39,232 nucleotides of DNA from assembly GCA_964442745.1 (NCBI GenBank), contig CAYUAI010000034.1, positions 1-39,232 on the forward strand, written 5' to 3'. Within the stretch, counting starts at the first letter, position 1; every line of letters starts with the position of its first letter. Positions 7,428 to 16,165 of the stretch are shown in pieces. The notes under the pieces were generated by a model that saw nothing but the letters and a program-made list of their open reading frames with translations, made no database searches and was not told the DNA's origin. Source of the stretch: CAYUAI01 sp964442745 (GTDB taxonomy: Bacteria > Pseudomonadota > Gammaproteobacteria > S012-40). The translations under genes and the position numbers were made by a program.

Positions 7428-9071
7428 ATGACAACGCTCAATGTCCCTTTCAAAGAAAAGGATGAAGCCAAAGCCCTTGGCGCACGTTGGAACCCAGCAC
7501 AAAGGACTTGGTACGTACCCGATGGCTTAGATTTGGTCAATTTTGACCGCTGGCTGCCCGATCAAACCACCATACCAACAGCCTTGCCTATGGTCAATAA
7601 CATTAGCCAAACCGAGCCCCAACAAGGCATGCAATTATCCAGCTATTTGCAACGCTTGAGCAACGCCATACGAAAAATTTATCCAGAGAAAGAATGGGTT
7701 CGAGCCGAAATTAGTGAATGGCGTGAATACCACAGCACCGTGTATGTATCGCTGGTAGAGCACAATGAGGCAGGCCAAGCCATCGCCAAAGTCGACGCAC
7801 GCATTTGGGCGCCCTACCCGATCAAATTACAAGAAAAATTTCAACAAGCCACCGGCTCGCAACTAACACCGGGCATCAAGGTATTGCTCGCCGTGCGGGC
7901 TGAATTTCACATGCAATATGGCTTTAGTGTGATTATTGAGGATGTTGACCCAAGCTATACCCTGGGCGACATGGCCGCCAAACTCGCAAAAATTCGCAAC
8001 ACCTTGACCACAGAAAAAATCATTGATGCCAACAAGCAATTGGCCGTGCCACAAGAATTCGTTCGCGTAGCCGTGGTCGCCCCAAAAAACGCAGCGGGTT
8101 TAGGTGACTTTCGACGTGAAGCCGATTTGTTACAGCATTTTAATTTATGTCAATTTGATTATTTTTTTGCCACATTTCAAGGGCAAACCGCCTCCGTATC
8201 CGTCGCACAAGCCTTGGAACAAGCCATCGCCGCCCATGCGGCACAGTCATTCGATACCATTGTGGTCATTCGCGGCGGTGGCGCAGTGACCGACCTCGCC
8301 TGGTTAAACGATTTGACATTAGCTCGACTGGTTTGCCGCAGCCCAGTTGCCGTCATCACCGGCATTGGTCATGAACGAGATACCACTATTTTAGACGAGG
8401 TCGCCTGTGTACGGCTAGATACCCCATCTAAAGTCATCAATCATATTTTCGCACGAATAAAACAAAACGCTCAACAAGCCCAAAGCCACTTTGATCGCAT
8501 TATCAATACCAGCCAACGCTGGTTACAGCATTACCAACAAAGCACTCAGCATTTACACCGCCTGCTTGAATCTTTGGTTGAACAGCGCTGCCGACACGCC
8601 GCCCAACAAACCGATGCCATGAATAACACTATCACCGTCCAGGCACAACATCGAGTTGATACCACGAGCCATCAAATTGAACGCTGGCAACAAGCCATCT
8701 TCACCCATGCTGACGAACAACAGCAGCGCCTGCAAGTACAACTTGACGCTATTTGGCAACGCATCGAAGCACAAGCACACACCCAACTAAAAGAACAATC
8801 CAACCGCGTAGCAAAAAATTACTCAGTGCTCGATCAACAGGCCCACTTTATTCAGCAACACATGAAAACCGTCACCGACGGATTGATACGCGAAATATTA
8901 GGCCAAGGACCACAAAAAACTTTACAACGAGGCTTTGTTATCGTGCGAAACGAAACTGACAACATCTTATCAAGCCGCCAAAAGGCAAAGACCTGCCAAC
9001 AAATACAGCTAGAATTTCACGACGGCATCTTGACGGCGAAAAATACCGAATTTAAAAAATCAGGAGACTAA
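7428..9071 (+). CDS. xseA: Exonuclease VII large subunit with N-terminal DUF5710 domain
   Basis: A 548-residue protein. Residues 4-44 match DUF5710 (LNVPFKEKDEAKALGARW...RTWYVP), a small domain better known from plasmid primase/TraC-like and other DNA-handling proteins. Residues about 66-175 correspond to the XseA OB-fold and about 190-510 to the catalytic and coiled-coil region. Key catalytic-domain motifs are RGGGAVTDLAWLND (282 onward), GIGHERDTTILDEV (312 onward) and DTPSKV (331 onward). Exonuclease VII degrades single-stranded DNA with XseB. The ATG at 7428 is chosen because it starts the DUF5710 domain; an upstream GTG at 7353 is in frame, and neither has a good ribosome binding site. 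E. coli XseA lacks the N-terminal domain, and the OB-fold here is divergent, so this may be a second, specialised exonuclease VII. Confidence 0.88.
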   Translation: MTTLNVPFKEKDEAKALGARWNPAQRTWYVPDGLDLVNFDRWLPDQTTIPTALPMVNNISQTEPQQGMQLSSYLQRLSNAIRKIYPEKEWVRAEISEWREYHSTVYVSLVEHNEAGQAIAKVDARIWAPYPIKLQEKFQQATGSQLTPGIKVLLAVRAEFHMQYGFSVIIEDVDPSYTLGDMAAKLAKIRNTLTTEKIIDANKQLAVPQEFVRVAVVAPKNAAGLGDFRREADLLQHFNLCQFDYFFATFQGQTASVSVAQALEQAIAAHAAQSFDTIVVIRGGGAVTDLAWLNDLTLARLVCRSPVAVITGIGHERDTTILDEVACVRLDTPSKVINHIFARIKQNAQQAQSHFDRIINTSQRWLQHYQQSTQHLHRLLESLVEQRCRHAAQQTDAMNNTITVQAQHRVDTTSHQIERWQQAIFTHADEQQQRLQVQLDAIWQRIEAQAHTQLKEQSNRVAKNYSVLDQQAHFIQQHMKTVTDGLIREILGQGPQKTLQRGFVIVRNETDNILSSRQKAKTCQQIQLEFHDGILTAKNTEFKKSGD

Positions 9072-9076
9072 TTCAC

Positions 9077-9313
9077 ATGAGTAATGACAATACGCTGAAT
9101 ACTCAATCATTTAATACGAATTACCAAACCCTAAAAAGCATCGCAGAAACTTTGCGCGACCAAAAAGAACCAGACATTGATGCCTTAGTACCGATGGTAG
9201 AAGAAGCCACCGCCGCCTACAAAGTCTGCTCTGCACGACTACAAGCGGTTGAACAAGCCTTAAAAGCGCATTTCTCCCAACAAGAACAACCGGCAGAAAC
9301 AACTACCGAATAA
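9077..9313 (+). CDS. xseB: Exonuclease VII small subunit
   Basis: A 78-residue acidic helical protein with the XseB layout: SFNTNYQTLKSIAETLRD, then a short DIDALVPMVEEAT turn, then a second helix ending LQAVEQALKAHF. XseB subunits bind the long helices of XseA to form active exonuclease VII. It starts 5 bases after the XseA stop, with AGGAG inside the end of that gene, so expression is coupled. XseB is normally encoded away from xseA in enterobacteria; here the pair travels together. Sequence identity to canonical XseB looks low, in line with the divergent partner. Confidence 0.8.
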   Translation: MSNDNTLNTQSFNTNYQTLKSIAETLRDQKEPDIDALVPMVEEATAAYKVCSARLQAVEQALKAHFSQQEQPAETTTE

Positions 9314-9393
9314 CCTATTCCTTGCAACCAAGATCAAACATCAGCGTCAATCACAATATTTTTGCTTTTAACAACCCCAGCCATTTATACCTT

Positions 9394-9487
9394 ACGCTCA
9401 TGGGGTGAATTGTGTCACGCGGCATAAACAGATACCCATATTTGAGGCACTTTTACCCACTCTTCACACAATCCGCCCCATAAGCGT
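9394..9487. repeat. Imperfect 22-bp inverted repeat with 50-base spacer
   Basis: Left arm 9394-9415 (ACGCTCATGGGGTGAATTGT...) and right arm 9466-9487 pair at 19 of 22 positions. A second nested pairing exists: GTGTCACGC at 9412-9420 with GCGTGACAC at 9484-9492. Two mutually exclusive foldings of one element could mark a small palindromic mobile element or a structured RNA. No T-run follows, so it is not a standard terminator. Confidence 0.6.
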
Positions 9488-9506
9488 GACACTCAATTAG
9501 AGATTA

Positions 9507-9600
9507 GGCCGCTTTGCATTTAAAAATCACGAAGAAAGTTGATTTCACAGCACTATCTAAAAGCTGCTGACACGGCCTGTATGCCTGACTGAAAAAATTC
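9507..9600. repeat. Dispersed repeat, related to 36373-36480
   Basis: GGCCGCTTTGCATTTAAAAA at 9507 onward, followed by a TTGATTT word, matches the block at 36373-36413 at roughly three quarters of positions by eye. A second conserved block, GTATGCCTGACTGAAAAAAT, near 9579 matches 36447 onward. The other copy lies directly behind an IS1634-type transposase fragment, so these may be ends of a related insertion sequence. Confidence 0.45.
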
Positions 9601-9812
9601 CCTTGTAGAATCAAATCATACGCTGCCTAATACCGACTGAAAGTTAAACCACTTATATATTTGCATCGCATATAATTAAAGTGTAGGTCGTCACGTGCTA
9701 TAATTACGCTCTACAGTTTCGCGATTCAGTTAAAAAAAACAACATAATTTAGGTGTATTTCAATTATATCGACGTCAAAGATAAGAGCGAAATACAATAA
9801 TAGGGAAAAGCG

Positions 9813-11735
9813 GTGATAACAGAGTTGGCTCACCCAAAAAAAAAGTTTTCTCACATAAATCAGATTAATATACTGATTGTGGATGATGACGAAGAGATAG
9901 TCATTTCCCTCGGCAAAGCCTTACGAAATAACAATCAATATCAAGTTCATATAGCGCACTCCGCAACCGATGCTCTGAATATCAATTCAAACCTGCTACC
10001 TGAATTAGTGCTGTTAGATATGTGTCCAGCGAAAAATTATAATGTTGAACTCGCTAGCAAGTTAAAACAAATAAACCCCACGGGCATCATTATCGTCATG
10101 ACCGTCAGCCGAGAATCGGAGTTGATCGTCCGCGCATTGCGCGCCAAAGTCAGCGATTACATTTTCAAACCAATAAATCCGAAAAATTTACTCATTCTGA
10201 TAAAGCAGCATTTAGAAAAACATGTATTAGAAAGCAAATTAAAAACCCATGCCCAATTACATTGGGCCACCCTGGAATCCATAGACGAAGGCATTTTAGT
10301 CGTTAATCAGTATGGGGAAACCATTAATTATAACTCACAATTTGCTCAATTGTGGCACTTACCGGAGAATTTACTTAAGTTTAGAGACGACGACTTATTG
10401 CTTAGTCAAGTGTTAGTACAACTGATCGACCCTAACGCCTTTCTAAATAAAGTCAAAAAGCTATACCAAAGTGAAGCCGTAGAGCAAGATGAAATTCACT
10501 TTAAAGACGGACGTATATTTTCGCGTTATACTCGCCCTTTAATTCAAGACACATTGTTAATTGGGCGAGTATGGGCTTTTAGAGATATTACTAAGCAACG
10601 CTTGGCCAAACAGGCTTTGCAAAAATCTGAAGAGAAATACCGATCATTATTTAATGATGCAATGGATATGATCCACATCATCAATAGTGACGGTAAAATT
10701 TTAGATGCCAATGCGATAGAACTCACAAAAATGCAGTACTCACGTCAAGAATACGTCGGCAAACGGATCGCAGACATTATCCATCCTGGGCAGATTGATA
10801 ATTTCCTCACTGCTATGCAAAGCGTACTCAAGGGTGAAAACCTTGTAAAATTTGAAACGATAATGATCGCTCGCGACGGCCAACAGATCAATGTTGAAAT
10901 CGATTCGGTGCCATACATTATGAATGGGCGCGTTATCTATGCGAGAAGCATTATTCGTGATATCACGCAGCGGCAACAAACAGCATTGGAATTAACTAAA
11001 TATCGCAATCAACTAGAACAATTGGTAGAGCAACGTACCGCAGAACTGATCGCATCAAACCAAGATCTGGAGTCATTCTGCTATTCAGTGTCACACGACT
11101 TGCGCACCCCCTTGCGTGCCATTACTGGTTTTAGCAACGCGTTATTGGACGATTGCAAGGATAGGCTTAATTCAAATCAAATGGACTATCTAAATCGAAT
11201 CAGATTGGCAGCCCAGCGTATGTCCATCATGATTGACGATCTACTGCAGTTATCCAGAGTGATTAGTCATGAGTTAACCCGAGATAAAGTCGATTTATGC
11301 GAATTAGCCATTGACGTCATCAATGAGTTAAGAGCGGCCCATCCTGAGAAAGAGGTCAAATTTGATATTCAGTCGCAATTAGTCGCTTACGGGGATAAGC
11401 AACTCATTCGGCAAGTACTTTCCAACCTAATAGGTAACGCCTGGAAATATTCTGCGAAGTCCACTCAACCACAGATCTACATGGGAAAAGAAAAACGTAA
11501 TAAAAACTGGGTGTTTTTTGTGCGTGACAACGGTGTAGGATTGGATATGCAATACGCTGACAAATTATTTGGCGTATTCCAACGATTGCACCAACAAAGT
11601 GATTTTGAAGGAACAGGCGTTGGTTTAGCAACAGTGAAACGGATAATCAACCGTCACGGTGGTCGAATATGGGTGGAATCCAGTTTAGGTAGCGGCGCAT
11701 GCTTCCTGTTTACTTTCTCGGGAAACTCGTTGTAA
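9813..11735 (+). CDS. Hybrid sensor histidine kinase (REC-PAS-PAS-HisKA-HATPase)
   Basis: A 640-residue cytoplasmic kinase with no membrane segment. Residues about 18-135 are a receiver domain with acidic pocket D24-D26, phosphoacceptor D69, T97 and K119. Two PAS domains follow (about 145-260 and 275-390). A HisKA domain contains SVSHDLRTPL, with phosphorylated H428. The HATPase domain shows the N box around N542 (NLIGNAWKYS), DNGVGL at 572 and GTGVGL at 600. The receiver at the N terminus suggests the kinase is itself a phosphorelay target. The start is GTG, chosen because AGGG lies 7 bases upstream. No response regulator gene is adjacent. The last 51 bases overlap the 3' end of the convergent cupin gene. 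Confidence 0.9.
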   Translation: MITELAHPKKKFSHINQINILIVDDDEEIVISLGKALRNNNQYQVHIAHSATDALNINSNLLPELVLLDMCPAKNYNVELASKLKQINPTGIIIVMTVSRESELIVRALRAKVSDYIFKPINPKNLLILIKQHLEKHVLESKLKTHAQLHWATLESIDEGILVVNQYGETINYNSQFAQLWHLPENLLKFRDDDLLLSQVLVQLIDPNAFLNKVKKLYQSEAVEQDEIHFKDGRIFSRYTRPLIQDTLLIGRVWAFRDITKQRLAKQALQKSEEKYRSLFNDAMDMIHIINSDGKILDANAIELTKMQYSRQEYVGKRIADIIHPGQIDNFLTAMQSVLKGENLVKFETIMIARDGQQINVEIDSVPYIMNGRVIYARSIIRDITQRQQTALELTKYRNQLEQLVEQRTAELIASNQDLESFCYSVSHDLRTPLRAITGFSNALLDDCKDRLNSNQMDYLNRIRLAAQRMSIMIDDLLQLSRVISHELTRDKVDLCELAIDVINELRAAHPEKEVKFDIQSQLVAYGDKQLIRQVLSNLIGNAWKYSAKSTQPQIYMGKEKRNKNWVFFVRDNGVGLDMQYADKLFGVFQRLHQQSDFEGTGVGLATVKRIINRHGGRIWVESSLGSGACFLFTFSGNSL

Positions 11736-12176
11736 TATATCTTGAGTACAGCGAGCAGAAGCTTGGCTGGCATGAACCACGGCTTCACATTCATTTGGGT
11801 CATTGCGTACGATGATGGCCCGTGCCTCTTCGGTTTCGCTTAGATTGAAGGGTTGATGTAATAAATAGGGAGGAATGAAAATAAAATCTCCAGCTTCATT
11901 AATAACAGAATGCTCTAATTGGTCTCCATAACGAGTTTCAACGCGCCCCTGTAACAAATATATTCCCGATTCAAATTTTTCATGATAATGTGGTTCGGCA
12001 CACGCGCCGGCTGGAATGATAACCAAATTCATAGAAATTTCCTTAGCGCCTGCCGTGCTTTTGGATATTCCAAAAAAATAAGGCACATTCTGTTTGCTCA
12101 TCACAGCCTTAGATGTAGAAACAGTAACAATATTTAATGGTATCTCATCATTCAAACTCGTGCTCATCATTTGCAT
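11685..12176 (-). CDS. Single-domain cupin protein
   Basis: A 163-residue small cupin. Motif 1 is HYHEKFESGIYLLQGRVETRYG (positions about 83-104), with two His and a Glu as likely metal ligands; motif 2 is GDFIFIPPYLLHQPFN, with the final His. Such proteins bind a metal and can be enzymes, sugar-binding proteins or sensors; the substrate cannot be read from sequence. Its 3' end overlaps the convergent histidine kinase gene by 51 bases, so the two transcripts are partly antisense. Several ATGs occur at the start (MQMM); the first is given, with a weak AAGAG upstream. The C-terminal tail carries three Cys residues (near 143, 160 and others), which is unusual but unexplained. Confidence 0.8.
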   Translation of the reverse strand: MQMMSTSLNDEIPLNIVTVSTSKAVMSKQNVPYFFGISKSTAGAKEISMNLVIIPAGACAEPHYHEKFESGIYLLQGRVETRYGDQLEHSVINEAGDFIFIPPYLLHQPFNLSETEEARAIIVRNDPNECEAVVHASQASARCTQDILQRVSRESKQEACAAT

Positions 12177-12461
12177 TGACTCTTATCTAGTTATACTTAA
12201 ATTAAAATATTAAACAACCCGAGCTAATCCCGTCACGTCAAATAAGCACGACGTGCAAATAATCATGCAAAACCAGAACCATACTAAAGCTTTTATTTTG
12301 GCAGAAAACGAACGCAACTTTTATCATTCATTCAATTTCTATTCCTAAGCAGCGTGGCTTTGGACAGGAAAATTCTTGCATATTGCGAAGCCATTTTTAA
12401 CGCTGTATTATGTCAGCTAAGATATTTTAAAACCGCATCTAAGGAAGGAGAAAATAACGCC

Positions 12462-13538
12462 ATGCATCGTATTAAACACCCCACTTTCAACACCATAAAA
12501 TTTTGGCTGCAGAGTCTATTACTCGCTCATATACTCTACGGTCCACCAATCCTTGCCATGGAAACGACAGATAATTACAAATTACCCAGGCCAGCGATCT
12601 CTGCTGAATTTCCATATACCAGTCAATTTTCCAGCGTCTTTGACTCAAGCATGCACTATGTGGAAACCGGCGAAGGTGATCCGATCCTTTTCCTTCACGG
12701 CAATCCCACTTCATCCTATCTATGGCGTAACATATTACCCTTTAGCGCACCCTATGGACGCTCCATTGCCGTTGACCTCATCGGCATGGGCCAATCAGGC
12801 AAACCAGACATTGATTATACTTTTGATGATCATTACACCTATCTCGATGAATTTATTCATCACTTAGAACTCAAGAACATCACCTTAGTCGTCCATGACT
12901 GGGGGGCGGCATTAGGGTTTAATTACGCCCGTCATCATCCTAATAACGTAAAGGCCATTGCGTTTATGGAAGGTGCACTGCCACCCGGTTTACCCGCCAG
13001 CAGCCTCATGGCATTATCGGAACCGCAACGTGAATTTTTTAGCAAGCTGAGAGACCCAGTCACCGGCCCGGAACTGGTCATCCAACAAAATTTTTTTATT
13101 GAACAAGCCTTACCCAACGCGATCAACCGACCCTTAACGGAAGCAGAAATGACAGTCTACCGGGCACCCTACCTTGATGAAGCTTCCCGTCTGCCTATTC
13201 TGGTTTGGCCAAACCAAATCCCGATTGGCGGCAAACCGGAAAATACCACGCGAGCACTCACTAAAATTCGTCGATTCATGACCAACACCTCATTGCCGAT
13301 GCTGCTGTTATATGCTTCTCCAGGCGCCATTGTCAGAGAGAAACAAGTGGCTTGGTACACAAAAAATATCAAAAATATCGAAACGAACTTCGTTGGTCAA
13401 GGTTTTCACTTTATTCAAGAAGATCAGCCTAAAGCCATCGGCCAGGCGCTTGCCGACTGGTTACGGCGTTTAGCGAAAGACGATAACAAAACCAAGCATC
13501 ATCATGAATACTATCATCATAGTCATCACGACGATTAG
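12462..13538 (+). CDS. Haloalkane dehalogenase (HLD-II-like alpha/beta hydrolase), exported
   Basis: A 358-residue alpha/beta hydrolase. The HLD-II pentad can be read: nucleophile D146 in VVHDWG, halide-binding N81 in HGNPTSSYLWRN and W147, acid E170 in FMEGALPP, and base H316 in GFHFIQEDQP. These enzymes hydrolyse carbon-halogen bonds to an alcohol, halide and proton. The ATG at 12462 is preferred because AAGGAAGGAG lies just upstream; an earlier in-frame start at 12354 lacks one. Residues about 10-33 look like a signal peptide, so it probably acts in the periplasm; some HLDs share this. The C terminus is strikingly His-rich (KHHHEYYHHSHHDD), possibly metal-binding. Substrate is not predictable. 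Confidence 0.85.
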   Translation: MHRIKHPTFNTIKFWLQSLLLAHILYGPPILAMETTDNYKLPRPAISAEFPYTSQFSSVFDSSMHYVETGEGDPILFLHGNPTSSYLWRNILPFSAPYGRSIAVDLIGMGQSGKPDIDYTFDDHYTYLDEFIHHLELKNITLVVHDWGAALGFNYARHHPNNVKAIAFMEGALPPGLPASSLMALSEPQREFFSKLRDPVTGPELVIQQNFFIEQALPNAINRPLTEAEMTVYRAPYLDEASRLPILVWPNQIPIGGKPENTTRALTKIRRFMTNTSLPMLLLYASPGAIVREKQVAWYTKNIKNIETNFVGQGFHFIQEDQPKAIGQALADWLRRLAKDDNKTKHHHEYYHHSHHDD

Positions 13539-13567
13539 AATTCGCTGGGTCTAACCAGTACACCTTT

Positions 13568-13629
13568 ACCCTAACGTTTCAAAAAAACAAGTTAAAAGCC
13601 GTTAGTGCTCTTTTTTGAAACGTTAGGGT
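13568..13629. terminator. Bidirectional terminator between convergent genes
   Basis: A perfect 19-base inverted repeat: ACCCTAACGTTTCAAAAAA at 13568-13586 and its complement at 13611-13629, separated by 24 bases. The A-run and T-run on the inner sides and the position between the convergent dehalogenase and subtilase genes fit a terminator for both strands. The stem and loop are longer than usual. Confidence 0.7.
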
Positions 13630-13660
13630 TTAATCAGACCCGATAAACTTGAAAAATTTG

Positions 13661-16165
13661 TTATTGCGGCAATCCTTTTATCAACTTCAACGCCCAGCGA
13701 TTCAACTTACCCTGGTCCGCTTTCGCAAGATCCGATACTTTCAGTTTCCAATCACCATTTATCGAAGCACCTCGTAAATTTTTTAAATGGCTGGTATTCA
13801 TCATGGTATAGGTTTTGATAATGTTGTTGGTCGAACCACCGGTGCGGTTGTGAAGTAAAACTGAACGGTTATCAGGAGAAACTAGCTCAACAAGCAAGTC
13901 ACCGATATAGCGATGAGTGATGTCCAGTTCGACGATAAGACGATCGAGCTGAGCTATTTCAGAAACCGTCAACACACGCTCAATACCCCCTTGCCGATTA
14001 TCGGGAATAGCGATGCCGGGGCTTTCCTCAACAGAGATTGACGACTCGACTTGCCCCGTCATCTGCAAAGACCAATTTTTTAAACGACCGCGATCAGAGG
14101 CTGCAAGATCTTGAACATGAAGTACCCATTCGCCCTTAGCCGCCTCACCTGTCAAAACGGACAAACCAGGAACCGAACGAACATCAAATTCAGTACGGAG
14201 ATCATTCGCCCCTCCTCCGGCCCGATCATGCAACACAACGGATTTACCCGAGGGCGAAATTAAAGTCACGCGCAAATCACCAATATAGCGATGGGAGATA
14301 TCAACACTGACGTTGATACGGCTGATCAAAAAATCATCTTGGCTGGTAATTTCATCCTTAATCCCAACGGGATTATTGTCAGGAATACTCTTATCTGGAG
14401 AAGAATCAGCACGAAAGGTCAGATCACCTATTGACAATCTCCGACTTAATGCGGCCGCGACGGCGGCTTCAGCATCGACTTTACCATAACCAAACCACGG
14501 GCTCCAGCTGCCCTCGGTATCCCCCTTATCAACAAACGCACCGTTATCAAACGGTGCAACGGGAGAGACATCCCAACGGGTATCTTCATCAAAATTCGCT
14601 GACGGCGTGCGCGGGTAGCTATCGAAATCCAGATCTTTGGACGCCGTCTGTTTCAGTAATGCAATCACCTCCAACGCGCTTAGCGCCGGATTCGCCGAGA
14701 TCGCCAATCCAGCAATGCCTGCGACTAACGGGGTAGCGCTGGAGGTACCACCAAAATCATTAGTCACACCACCCGTTTCACCAGTCGTCGTGGTAATCCC
14801 CAAACCTCGTACGGTCATCCGGTAATAAGTATGCGAATTGCTGGTCGGTGCACAGAGTGAAATACCTGGACCATAATTGGAATAGTGACTTCGTTTGGCG
14901 GTGCTCGCCAAGGCGGCAATGTGCATCACACCCGGTATACCCACCAGATTATTCTGAAAGGTACGCGTCTTTTTTACCCCAACCCAAACTAGCGAACCAC
15001 CCTGGACTTCAACACCATTGTCATAGGGAACATTTTCAGAGGCACCTAGATTAATGGGGCAATTTTCATTACCCGCCGCCCACAAAAAAACGATACCCTT
15101 ACCCCGTCTTCCACCGGTTTGTGCCAACGATTTAATACGATTAATGACCGGTAATGACCATAGACTCGTTGGCACCCCCCCCCACGAATTGGACATCACA
15201 TCGGCTTTATCAGTGATATAATCCAATGCAGTTAGCAATTTCGAATCACTGATAAACAAAGAAGGCCCCGATGATTCCCATTGCACAGGTAGCAACTGGC
15301 ATCCTGCCGCCGCACCCACCGTCAGAACCGCATCGATTTCACCACCAATCACACCGTTACAGGATGTGCCATGATTTGATCCTGTGATATACATCTCATC
15401 AGCGTCGGCATCGATATCCACCGCCGTGACAAGACGCGTACCACGAAAATAACCCCAACCGGCGAATTTTTCGGGCGAATCAAAATCCAGGTGATCCAGC
15501 TTACAGCCATCATCCGTCACAGCGATAACAACTTCGTCACTGCCAAAGCCATCCAGCAATCGCCACGCCTCTTCACACAAAGCACTGGAGCGAGTATCGT
15601 AATCCGGATCATTATAATTCGTATGCAAGTGCCACTGCCTCGCATATTCCGGGTCAACGGGAACAGTAAATTGATACTTACTCATGCGTTGATTCAAATC
15701 GTGTTCGGCCACTTCGACTAAAGGCTCTGCTTCCGTCAATGCCACCACCAGCTTGACTGGGTTTATGCCGGTGTGATTCGTGAGCTGAAACAGAAAATCC
15801 CTGTCACCATATACTGTTTTTTTGATCAAACCATAACGACCCGCAAACTTGTCCACTTGCTCGTCGGAAGGCGTATCCTTGAAAGTCACAAAGATCCGAT
15901 CGGTGATCAGAAATTCCGAGCCACTTTCTGCCTCGTAATAGGCATGATGAGTCGGCGCACTGCCTCGACTACGCTCCATCAACGAGTCGAGTTCCACAAC
16001 ACGAGTTTTGATTCGGGTTGACGCCGATGAAACCTGTTCGGATCCTATAATGGCTGCATCATTTAGGCGATCTGGCAATGATCGGACAACCATTTGGTCA
16101 GGGCTTTTTTTCAGCTCGACTTTTTGGCCACAGCGGTAGGTGTAGGTTTTATTTTTCCCGTTCAT
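13661..16165 (-). CDS. Subtilase (S8 peptidase) with two C-terminal P domains
   Basis: An 834-residue serine protease. Residues about 1-165 form an N-terminal region with propeptide-like features (IFVTFKDTPSDEQVDKFAGR). The catalytic domain (about 205-560) has D218 in IAVTDDG, H265 in GSNHGTSCNG, oxyanion N366 in WAAGNE and S475 in GGTSSATPLVAG. Two P/proprotein-convertase domains follow (about 590-715 and 718-832), each with the HRYIGDL(R/L)V signature. Kexin and furin-like enzymes usually carry one P domain, so the duplication stands out. No signal peptide is visible at the start (MNGKNKTYTYRCGQ), so export would need another route. AAGGA lies 7 bases before the ATG. It is monocistronic. 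Confidence 0.9.
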   Translation of the reverse strand: MNGKNKTYTYRCGQKVELKKSPDQMVVRSLPDRLNDAAIIGSEQVSSASTRIKTRVVELDSLMERSRGSAPTHHAYYEAESGSEFLITDRIFVTFKDTPSDEQVDKFAGRYGLIKKTVYGDRDFLFQLTNHTGINPVKLVVALTEAEPLVEVAEHDLNQRMSKYQFTVPVDPEYARQWHLHTNYNDPDYDTRSSALCEEAWRLLDGFGSDEVVIAVTDDGCKLDHLDFDSPEKFAGWGYFRGTRLVTAVDIDADADEMYITGSNHGTSCNGVIGGEIDAVLTVGAAAGCQLLPVQWESSGPSLFISDSKLLTALDYITDKADVMSNSWGGVPTSLWSLPVINRIKSLAQTGGRRGKGIVFLWAAGNENCPINLGASENVPYDNGVEVQGGSLVWVGVKKTRTFQNNLVGIPGVMHIAALASTAKRSHYSNYGPGISLCAPTSNSHTYYRMTVRGLGITTTTGETGGVTNDFGGTSSATPLVAGIAGLAISANPALSALEVIALLKQTASKDLDFDSYPRTPSANFDEDTRWDVSPVAPFDNGAFVDKGDTEGSWSPWFGYGKVDAEAAVAAALSRRLSIGDLTFRADSSPDKSIPDNNPVGIKDEITSQDDFLISRINVSVDISHRYIGDLRVTLISPSGKSVVLHDRAGGGANDLRTEFDVRSVPGLSVLTGEAAKGEWVLHVQDLAASDRGRLKNWSLQMTGQVESSISVEESPGIAIPDNRQGGIERVLTVSEIAQLDRLIVELDITHRYIGDLLVELVSPDNRSVLLHNRTGGSTNNIIKTYTMMNTSHLKNLRGASINGDWKLKVSDLAKADQGKLNRWALKLIKGLPQ

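Larger units (their letters stand above)
9314..9812. other. Repeat-bearing intergenic region
   Basis: About 500 bases without a gene. It contains the 94-base inverted repeat (9394-9487) and one copy of a dispersed repeat (9507-9600), listed separately. The last 150 bases before the kinase gene are AT-rich and probably hold its promoter. No further ORF or RNA gene was recognised. Confidence 0.6.

Noticed and set aside
15176..15183. Run of eight C (eight G on the coding strand) in the subtilase gene, a possible phase-variation tract
   Set aside because: The reading frame is intact and the catalytic domain continues normally, so one run alone does not show switching.
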